From assembly GCA_016795035.1 (NCBI GenBank), contig JAEUIT010000071.1, forward strand, positions 1 through 42,248: a stretch of 42,248 nt of DNA, written 5' to 3'. Numbering within the stretch: position 1 is the stretch's first letter; each line of letters begins with the position of its first letter. Below the pieces are notes generated by a model, which did not search any database, was not told the DNA's origin, and saw only the letters and a list, made by a program, of their open reading frames with translations. This DNA is from Phycisphaerae bacterium (GTDB lineage: Bacteria; Planctomycetota; Phycisphaerae; Phycisphaerales; SM1A02). Both the position numbers and the translations under genes were made by a program. Below are positions 20,454 to 27,521 of this stretch, piece after piece.

Positions 20454-21179
20454 ATGAGGAGTCTCGGCGCCCATCCTCGCTTCGCCCCGACGCGGAAACT
20501 CCGCGTTGCAGCCGTCGCGCGCGGAGCGCTCGCGGTGTCGCTCGGCCTTGGCGCCGTCGGCTGCCAGCCGTATCGCATCGAGTACCACCAGCGCCCCGAG
20601 TTCTATCAGGACGCCTCGACCGAGAAGCTGCCCGACGAGTGGATCGCGCCCGACGGCACGCTCGTGAAGTTCACGACCGGCCCGTTGCCCAGCGAGCAGG
20701 AGGCGCTTGCGGCGCGGGCGAAGGGTCGCACGCGCGAGGTCGACCGCGACGGCGACGGCGAACCCGACGAAGCCGAGCCGACGCCGCTCTGGGAGCCGCA
20801 CGACGACGGCACGGTCACGATGCGCGCGTTTCTCCCGGAGCACGTGATCGGCGCCTTCATGACGTCGTTGCGGGAAGAACGGTACGGCGAGTTCTACGAC
20901 CAGCTCGTCGCGAGCGCGACGCGCAAGGCGTTCGACGCGAGCGCCAACGGCGAAGGGCGCAAGGCGTTCATCATCTGGTGCGCGAAGCACCGGCGCGACG
21001 TCATGGCAACGTTGAACCGCATGGGCTTCGGCTATCTCTCGCCCGACGTCCTGCTGCGGAAGACCGGGTCCAACTCGTTCGCGATCGGCTTCACGCCCCG
21101 CGTGGCGCAGCAGTTCAAGTTCACCGAAGTGGACGTCGAGTACGAGGACGGCATGTGCCGCCTGGTGCGGATCAAGTGA
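20454..21179 (+). CDS. Predicted lipoprotein of unknown function
   Basis: 241 residues from ATG 20454. A lipobox (LGLGAVGC) ends a basic/hydrophobic leader, so the mature protein should be lipid-anchored. An acidic DRDGDGEPDEAEP segment resembles a calcium-binding loop. The remainder is helical and ends in a basic/aromatic segment. No named family recognised. It follows nadB by 34 bp and overlaps the next gene by four bases (GTGA), so the group 17530-22396 may be one transcription unit. Confidence 0.75.
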   Translation: MRSLGAHPRFAPTRKLRVAAVARGALAVSLGLGAVGCQPYRIEYHQRPEFYQDASTEKLPDEWIAPDGTLVKFTTGPLPSEQEALAARAKGRTREVDRDGDGEPDEAEPTPLWEPHDDGTVTMRAFLPEHVIGAFMTSLREERYGEFYDQLVASATRKAFDASANGEGRKAFIIWCAKHRRDVMATLNRMGFGYLSPDVLLRKTGSNSFAIGFTPRVAQQFKFTEVDVEYEDGMCRLVRIK

Positions 21180-22396
21180 GCGGGCCGGGCGTCGTTCGAC
21201 GACGACGGCGCGCCCTGACCTGCGTGGCATGCGGTTATTCGCGGGTGGGGATCGCGCGCGACGCCCCATGCCCGGAGTGCCGCACGCTGCCTGCAACGCG
21301 GAGTTCGTTCGAGCTCCCCGAGGCTCCCGGACTCGGGCTCGTCGAGGGGTTGCTCTTCGTGCTCACGCTCGTCTTCGGCGTGGCCGGACTTGCGGCGATC
21401 GCGCGGGGCCTGACGGTGAACTCGGCGCCGCTCGGGATCGGCGCGCTTCTCGTTTCCGCCATCGGAGCCTATTCGTTGGTGAAGCGCCTGATCGGCGTGT
21501 CGGGGGACGGCTACGCGGCCCGTGCACGGTGGATCCTCGCGCCCGCTGGCGTGACCAGCGTCTCGTCCGACGGGGTCGTGCGCTTCAGGCCGTGGTCGCA
21601 CATAGGAAGCGTCGCGGTCCGCCCCGCGCGCCGGGGACGCATCGTGATGTTCCTCTTCATGAGCCGGCCCGAGGATTCGGCGAGGAACGATTCGATCGTG
21701 GTGCAGGGCACTCGTTCGCTGACGCCGTCGCGGTTAGGCCGGGTCGCACTCGGCCTTCGCGCCCGCGGCCAAGCCCTCGAGCGCGCGGCGCCGCCGACCT
21801 CGACGCGCGAGCCGCCAAGCAACGAGCTGCTGGACGCCGTGCTCCATTGCCGCGTCTGCGGCCGACCGCTGCTCGTGGCCGACGCGGCCGCCGGGTGCCC
21901 GCTGTGCCGCCGCCCGGCGCTTGCGCCCGACGATCGCGTCGTCTGCGGCGCGTCGTCGGCGCATCCCGTGCTTGCGGCGCTCGGACGCGACTACGGGCCC
22001 GCGCTCTCCATCTCGGCGGCCATCATGGTGGTCGGAGCCACAAGTCTTCGGCTCGAACTCGCAGGGCTCGGGCTCAGCTTCTTCGTGATAGCCGTCGTCG
22101 GCGCCGTTCGCCGCGCGCTCCGAAGGAAGCCATCCTTTGGCGACGATCGCGCGTGGATCCTGCGCGACGGCGGAATAGACATCCTTGACCGGGCCTACAC
22201 GCGCCACGTGTTCGCGAGCGACGTGGCCGGCGTCGATGTCGACGCAAGACGGACGATGACCGTCGTTTCGCTACGCGATCACGCGGGCGAGGCGCCGATC
22301 GACCGAATCTGGCTGCAACGCGGTCCTTCGAGGGAATCGGAGATCGACGCGGTGCGTCAGCGCGTGTCGCGTTGGACGGCCGCAACGCGCCGTTAG
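21176..22396 (+). CDS. Membrane protein with duplicated zinc-ribbon plus two-helix module
   Basis: About 406 residues from GTG 21176, overlapping the lipoprotein stop. The chain is an internal duplication: zinc ribbon CVACGY...CPEC, two membrane helices (LLFVLTLVFGVAGLAAIARG, IGALLVSAIGAYSLV) and a beta-rich segment ending in RPWSHIGSVAVRPARRG; then a second ribbon CRVCGR...CPLCRR, two more helices (SISAAIMVVGATSL, LGLSFFVIAVVGAVRR) and a related beta-rich segment with ILRDGGIDILDRAY. The beta parts could be PH-like domains. Function unknown. Its TAG overlaps the TAA of the convergent cytochrome gene by two bases. Confidence 0.75.
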   Translation: MSGPGVVRRRRRALTCVACGYSRVGIARDAPCPECRTLPATRSSFELPEAPGLGLVEGLLFVLTLVFGVAGLAAIARGLTVNSAPLGIGALLVSAIGAYSLVKRLIGVSGDGYAARARWILAPAGVTSVSSDGVVRFRPWSHIGSVAVRPARRGRIVMFLFMSRPEDSARNDSIVVQGTRSLTPSRLGRVALGLRARGQALERAAPPTSTREPPSNELLDAVLHCRVCGRPLLVADAAAGCPLCRRPALAPDDRVVCGASSAHPVLAALGRDYGPALSISAAIMVVGATSLRLELAGLGLSFFVIAVVGAVRRALRRKPSFGDDRAWILRDGGIDILDRAYTRHVFASDVAGVDVDARRTMTVVSLRDHAGEAPIDRIWLQRGPSRESEIDAVRQRVSRWTAATRR

Positions 22397-23841
22397 CTCG
22401 CGCGGTCGAGTTCCTCGAAGCTCACCGCGCCGTCGCCGTTCGTGTCGAGCTTCTCGAGACGCTCGCGGAAGCGGGGCGGGATCTCGCCCTTCTCGATGCG
22501 CTTGTTGCCGTTCGCGTCGAGCGCCTTCGCGCGTTCGATCAGCGCCTTTCCGAGGCGCGAGCCGCGCACGGCGTGCTCGACGTAGCTCTTTGCGAGCGCC
22601 GGCTTGTCGGCCTCGTCGGCGGCCACGCAGTTGAAGATGAGCGAGCCCATCTCGTCGGTCGTCTGCTCGCCCCACGTCACGCGCTTCGGCGGCGAGTGCG
22701 GGTTGTCGGGGTTGTCCTCGGAGTTGTCGTAGACGAGTCGGCCCGTCACGCGCGTCCCCGCGGGAAGCCGCACCGGTTCGCGGAAGTCGTAGCGCAGCTG
22801 CCAGTTGAAGTCCCAGTGCGGAATCGTGAGGAGTTCTTTCGTGGTGCCGTCGGGGAAGGTCGCGATCGCCTCGGCGCGCACGCAGACCTGATGGGCATGC
22901 GCCCACACGGAGACGAGGTCGATCGGCGCCGGCGTCGTCCACTCGTCGATCACCTCGTACTCGCGCTCGCCTGCCGGAATGTCGATGCCGTAGCGGGCGC
23001 CGAACTCGGGCGGCAGCTGAAACTCGAGCAGCTCGCGCGACGGCTTCTCGCTCGTGAAGTAGAGGCCGACGTCGAGCGTCACGTTGCGCGCCTTGCCGTC
23101 GGGATGGAAGTGCACCTGGAGCACGAGATCGCTGTTGCGCGGCAACTCGTGGCCGAGGCCGAGCGGATGGCGCGCCGCGTCCATCCCGACCGCCCAGCCG
23201 CCGATCGCCTTCAGCTCGTTCACGCGCACGCGTCGGAGGCCCGGCCTGCCGTCGTCGTCGGTGCGCTCGTGAAGGCGGCCGCTCGCGTCGATGTAGTAGA
23301 GGACGTGGTGGACGACGCTCGGCTCGTTCGAGCGGATCGCGATCGCGCTGAGGTGCTTGACCTCGGAGATCGTGAGCGGGACGGCGAAGTAGCGGTAGAT
23401 GTCGCGCCCTTCCGCCGGCACCGGGAACGGAGCTGCCACGGAGAGAAGGAGGTCGGGAGTGCCGAGCTGCCACTCGTTCGGAAAGCTCGGCGTTGCAGGC
23501 GCGGTGGCGAGGTCGCCCGACGGCGCGTCGGCATCGGCCCAGGCGCGAAGCGTGGCGATCTCGGCGTCGGAAAGTCGCCGCGCGTGGGCGAAGTCGGCGT
23601 CGCCTTGGGCGGCGGGCCACGGGGGCATCTGCCGCGACTCGACGACCTTCGCGATCGTGCGTGCCTTGCGGCGGGCCTCGTCGTAGGTGGTCAGCGGGAA
23701 GGGTGCCGCCTGCCCGGCGCGATGGCAGGCGACGCAGCGGTCGTTCAGGATCGCCGCGACGTCCTTGGCGTACGTCGGCGGTTCGGCGGCAACGAGGAGC
23801 GCGGCGGCGGCGAGCGGGAGCATGGGTGCAGATTCGGTCAT
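22393..23841 (-). CDS. Exported cytochrome c / Cu monooxygenase-like / EF-hand protein
   Basis: 482 residues from ATG 23841; ATG 23823 is an alternative. A signal peptide is followed by a haem-binding CVACH (near residue 35) in a planctomycete-type small cytochrome domain with the usual MPPWP axial-ligand region. The middle resembles the type II ascorbate-dependent copper monooxygenase fold, with VVHHVLYYI and LVLQVHFHP His clusters and SVWAHAHQVC, which could bind copper. The C-terminus has a pair of EF-hand loops (DANGNKRIEKGE and DTNGDGAVSFEE). Proteins of this build are found in planctomycetes and acidobacteria; an extracytoplasmic redox role is likely but substrate and activity are not known. 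It is divergent from the next gene. Confidence 0.88.
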   Translation of the reverse strand: MTESAPMLPLAAAALLVAAEPPTYAKDVAAILNDRCVACHRAGQAAPFPLTTYDEARRKARTIAKVVESRQMPPWPAAQGDADFAHARRLSDAEIATLRAWADADAPSGDLATAPATPSFPNEWQLGTPDLLLSVAAPFPVPAEGRDIYRYFAVPLTISEVKHLSAIAIRSNEPSVVHHVLYYIDASGRLHERTDDDGRPGLRRVRVNELKAIGGWAVGMDAARHPLGLGHELPRNSDLVLQVHFHPDGKARNVTLDVGLYFTSEKPSRELLEFQLPPEFGARYGIDIPAGEREYEVIDEWTTPAPIDLVSVWAHAHQVCVRAEAIATFPDGTTKELLTIPHWDFNWQLRYDFREPVRLPAGTRVTGRLVYDNSEDNPDNPHSPPKRVTWGEQTTDEMGSLIFNCVAADEADKPALAKSYVEHAVRGSRLGKALIERAKALDANGNKRIEKGEIPPRFRERLEKLDTNGDGAVSFEELDRAS

Positions 23842-24030
23842 CGGAAGCAAGGAATCAACGGCGGGGGCGCGTTTCGGCGAGAAGTGGGGATCAGGCCCGA
23901 TCGAAGACGCGGCCTGTGCCGGCGGAGTTGCCGCAGCGGGAAACCGCGAAGACGTGGAGTGTCGCCACGAGGAGGGTTGCGCGCCGCATCTCCGCGTTGC
24001 GGCCGACCGGCGCGCATACGCGCGATCCGC

Positions 24031-24036
24031 TATAGT
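24031..24036 (+). promoter_or_regulatory. Putative -10 box upstream of membrane protein gene
   Basis: TATAGT, the best -10 match in the 267-bp divergent intergenic region 23842-24108, 72 bases before the ATG at 24109. Confidence 0.3.
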
Positions 24037-24108
24037 CCTCCATCGTCGCGAGGCGACCGGCGTTCGGAAGCTGCGATCTCGCGCCTGTCCAGACGGAAGA
24101 CTCGCCCG

Positions 24109-25722
24109 ATGTCCGCTGCCGCCATCGCCCTTGCGATCGCCGTGACCTTGCTGATGATCGCGTCCTCCGCCCTCGCGATCGCCGTCGCGGCCCGCCGTGC
24201 GCGAGGCTCGACGCCGCTCCTCGCGCTTCTCTCGTTGCCGCCCTTTCTCGCCCTGATCCTCGCGGCGATCGGCGCGTGGCATCTCCACGTCGACGGCGGG
24301 ATCCCCTTGACCCTGCGAAACGCATGTGTCGCCGTCGGCCTGGCGAGCGCCGCCGGATGGTGGGCGCTCCGGCGGGCCGGTTGGCGTCGCAACGACGAGA
24401 GCGGGGCGTTGCGTGCGAAATCGTGGAGCCTCACGCTCGTGCTTTCGTTCGGACTGCTGGCGTCGGCCGGCTGTGTCGTCTCGATCTTCATGATGGACCG
24501 AGGTCGATTGGCCGACATTGCCGTATGGCGGGCGTCGAACGCCGCGCGACGTGCCGCGATTCCGTTGCCGCCGTCGGGCGCCGCCGCGGTTGCCGACCAG
24601 TACCGCTCCGCGGCCACGCTCGCCGGCGAGGGGCTCGACCGGCTCGACCGCGCCGTCGCCGAGTTTCCGGCGGACTCCTATCGGCGCTGGAACGCCAACG
24701 AGCCTCTTCGCCCCGAGGAGGTGTCGGCGCTCAAGCCGATCGTGATCGGGCTCGACTCCACGTTGCAGGCTCTGGAGGAAGCACGTACGCATCCGGCGGC
24801 TGACTTCGGCGTCGATCCTCGACGGTTCCGGGGCTTCTCGCTCCCATCGGAGACGAGTGAGCTGCGGGGTCTCGCCCGGCTCTCGTCGACGGCCGCGCGA
24901 GTCGCGGCGGCCGAGGGCGATCGTGAGGCGGCGCTCACGCAGATCCTCGTCATGGATCGGATCTCCGAGCACCTGGTGCAGCAACCCACCTTCCTGCACA
25001 TTCTTGTCGGGCTTGCCGTGCGGCACTACGCGAACGCGACGTTCGCGTCCGTCAGCGCGCTCGTCGATGCCGACGATCCAAGGCTCCTCGATCGGGCGTT
25101 CGACGACGCGCTCGCGGCTCGCGTGCAGGCGGCGATCGCCCTCGAGCGATGCGATGCGGAAACGATGTTGCTGAACGCCGCGGAGTACGGCAATCCCGCG
25201 GGCCCGACATCGGGCGGAGCGATGGGAGCGCTCGAACTCCTCTCCTGCGTCTGGTGGCGCCTCGTCTCGCTTCCGGCCGAGCTGCGACTGATCGAGGATG
25301 GATTCGCGTCCGCACACGCCGCGACCGTCGATCCGACGCGTTCGGCACGCGGTGATGATCCTCCCGACGGATCGATCGCGCGCGTGACGCTCGACGGATG
25401 CGACAAGCTGGTGTCGGCGCTACGGTGGTCGTCGATCAACGCAGACGTCCGCCGCGCCGTGCTGGCGATCCGGGCGTCGTCGCCGGGCGATTTCGCCTCG
25501 GTGCCGTTGCCGAACGACCCTTCCGCGGCGGACGGGAAGACGCTTCGCCTACGTCGCGTCGAGGGTGGCGTCACCATCTACGGCGTTGGTCCGAATCGGG
25601 TGGACGACGGCGGGCCGGGCGAGCTTCGATCGGACGACCCGATGATGATCTACGTGCCGATAGCCGTCGAGCCATCGACGAGGTCGGGCGGAAAAGGACC
25701 GAAACGCTCGACGGCAAGCTGA
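24109..25722 (+). CDS. Multi-helix membrane protein, planctomycete-type, unknown function
   Basis: 537 residues from ATG 24109 with GGAAGA upstream. Four membrane helices occupy roughly residues 5-130 (IALAIAVTLLMIASSALAIA, LLALLSLPPFLALILAAI and two more). A long helical extracytoplasmic part follows, and the C-terminus has RLRRVEGGVTIYGVGPNRVDDGGPGE. The GPNxxDDGG ending is one I associate with planctomycete exported proteins whose function is unknown. The gene ends directly before the repeat cluster at 25742. Confidence 0.75.
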   Translation: MSAAAIALAIAVTLLMIASSALAIAVAARRARGSTPLLALLSLPPFLALILAAIGAWHLHVDGGIPLTLRNACVAVGLASAAGWWALRRAGWRRNDESGALRAKSWSLTLVLSFGLLASAGCVVSIFMMDRGRLADIAVWRASNAARRAAIPLPPSGAAAVADQYRSAATLAGEGLDRLDRAVAEFPADSYRRWNANEPLRPEEVSALKPIVIGLDSTLQALEEARTHPAADFGVDPRRFRGFSLPSETSELRGLARLSSTAARVAAAEGDREAALTQILVMDRISEHLVQQPTFLHILVGLAVRHYANATFASVSALVDADDPRLLDRAFDDALAARVQAAIALERCDAETMLLNAAEYGNPAGPTSGGAMGALELLSCVWWRLVSLPAELRLIEDGFASAHAATVDPTRSARGDDPPDGSIARVTLDGCDKLVSALRWSSINADVRRAVLAIRASSPGDFASVPLPNDPSAADGKTLRLRRVEGGVTIYGVGPNRVDDGGPGELRSDDPMMIYVPIAVEPSTRSGGKGPKRSTAS

Positions 25723-25741
25723 CCCTCGAATACCCCCGAAC

Positions 25742-25870
25742 GTGGCCACGCCCATTTATCGGGACGTTCAAGAAAAAATACCGTCACGACATGCCACCCA
25801 TGATTATCTGGACGTTCCGGCGCCGCCTCTGCCGCACGATGCGTCACTTCGCATCGTGCCACGCATGATT
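25742..25870 (+). repeat. Cluster of three TGCCACMCAT-type short repeats
   Basis: Three copies of a roughly 27-base repeat sit between the membrane protein stop and the truncated kinase: 25742-25769 (degenerate), 25791-25818 (complete) and 25856-25870 (left half only). Shared core: TGCCACMCAT, one or two variable bases, then TTATNNGGACGT. The half copy runs straight into kinase-coding sequence. Four more copies lie at 27040-27321. Confidence 0.8.
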
Positions 25871-26969
25871 GGCGGAGATCGCCCGACTCGCCGATGCCGT
25901 GCATGTGGCGCACGCGCGCGGCATCATGCATTGCGACCTGAAGCCCGGAAACGTGCTGGTGGCCGACGATGGAACGCTCAAGCTCGCCGACTTCGACCTC
26001 GCGAAGCCGATCGAGCCGGTGGCGGCGGCGGAGCGGGGGACTCCCGCGTTCGCGGCTCCGGAGCAGCTTGGCCCCGACGCCGTCGGCGCGTTGCCGCTGT
26101 CGGACGTCTACGGTCTCGCGGGCATCCTCTTCTGGCTTCTCACGTCAACCGCGCCGAACGGATCCGACGGACTCCCTCGAACCGATCACCGCTCTCTGTT
26201 GCAGGCGGCGTCGACCCCGCCGAGACTCGCCGACATCATCCTCCGCTCGCTGCAGTCGGAGCCCGAGCGACGACACGGATCGGCGCAGGAGTTCGCCGAC
26301 GATCTCCGGCGCTGGCTCGACGACGCGGCGATCCGGTGGCTTCCGTCGAGCGCGCGTGACACGACGCGGCGCTGGGTGCGCCGGCATCCGGTCCGCGCGG
26401 TGATGCTCTCGTTGGTCGGGATCGCGACGGCGCTCGGCGTGGCGAGCGGTGCGGTTCTCTGGCGATCGGAAGAGGTGCGACGGACGCAATTGCTCGAAGA
26501 TCGCCTCGCGGCGGCGCAGCAGGAACTCGACGACACGCACCGGGCGCTCCGGAACGAGCTTCACACCGTCGGCGAGGCGCTGATGACGCGTGCCGCCACC
26601 GCGCGCGAGAGCGAACTGCTCGCGGCCCTCGCATGGCTCGAACGGCTGGGGGCTGCGTCGCTGATCGGGCCCAACGGCGACCGCATCCCGATCGCGTATC
26701 AGCGGGATGCGCTCTTCGAGTTGGTGCGACGGCTTGACGCCGCAGGGCAGGGACGGTCGTTGCGTGCGGCGCTTGCAAAGGACGCGCTGGCGCGGGCGCA
26801 GGAGGACCTCGGTAGCCGTGACGAGGCGGCGCGGCTCTTCGGCGAGATCGAGGCTGCGTGGGCGGGGAGGCTCGAGTCGGGCGACCCGTTTCTCGAATCG
26901 GTGCGAGCGGGCCGGCAACGATCGGCCGGGGCGGAGGCACGGGCGGCGGAGGGTGGGGTGGGTCGCTAG
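25871..26969 (+). pseudogene. Serine/threonine kinase remnant lacking the N-lobe
   Basis: Open frame to the TAG at 26967. It begins abruptly at the alphaE helix (EIARLADAVHVAHARGI) and has the catalytic loop as HCDLKPGN (HRD altered to HCD), the metal loop as DFD instead of DFG, an APEQ motif and the rest of the C-lobe. A single membrane helix (AVMLSLVGIATALGVASGAVLW) and a coiled-coil-like tail follow. The ATP-binding N-lobe (glycine loop, VAxK lysine, alphaC Glu) is absent; in its place is half a short repeat. Planctomycete PknB-type kinases would have it. It is almost certainly a 5'-truncated, non-functional kinase, although the tail could still be translated from a TTG at 25869. Confidence 0.8.
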
Positions 26970-27521
26970 CGACCGCCGGGTCTGACGAGATCGCCCCGCT
27001 CGACGCGCGGTAAGGCGCTCGGCGACGCTATGGCGTCGCATGCCACACATCGTTATACGGACGTGCAGCGCCCGTGAGGAGCCGACCGTGTACGTCCGCG
27101 AGGGTGCCACCCATCATTATCCGGACGGACTGGCCAGGCTTGGCCTCCGCGCTCGCTCGCTGACCGCATGCCGGCCTCATGCCACACATCGTTATGCGGA
27201 CGTTGCCTCCGCCGTCCGACCAGATGCAGCAGTCCCGTCGATCTCGCCGCCGCATCGCCGGTTCCGTGATTCGGCACAAGGCTGCTTTCGCAAGTGCCAC
27301 CCATGCTTATCAGGACCTTGGACGAAATCTTGTGGGTCCAATTTCCATTTGGAATGCCAAATGCCATGTTTGACGGTCACAACTGTGCGTATAGCCGTCC
27401 ATGCATGACGAGTTCCACGCGCGTGGAACCCGCACCGACCGTCGATGCGTGCGTCCGCGGCTCTCGTCCCGACACGCACCTCCGCTCAGGCACTTCCGAC
27501 TTCTCAGGCAGGACACCTCGG
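26970..27521. repeat. Intergenic region with four TGCCACMCAT-type repeats
   Basis: This 552-bp gap has no credible gene. It contains four copies of the short repeat: 27040-27066, 27104-27130, 27179-27206 and 27294-27321, spaced 64-115 bases apart, all in the same orientation as those at 25742-25870. Their core is TGCCACMCAT...TTATNNGGACGT. Base composition between copies is more AT-rich than in surrounding genes. The last 200 bases may hold the promoter of the Cys-rich protein gene; I see no clear -10 box. Confidence 0.8.

Noticed and set aside
22393..25317. Long minus-strand open frame of 974 codons
   Set aside because: Only the part from 23841 to 22393 has a signal peptide and domains. The rest is an antisense shadow of the membrane protein gene at 24109-25722, favoured by high GC.
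27040..27321. Possible CRISPR array from regularly repeated short units
   Set aside because: Copies vary in sequence, and the intervals of 64-115 bases are too irregular for CRISPR; no cas gene is near.
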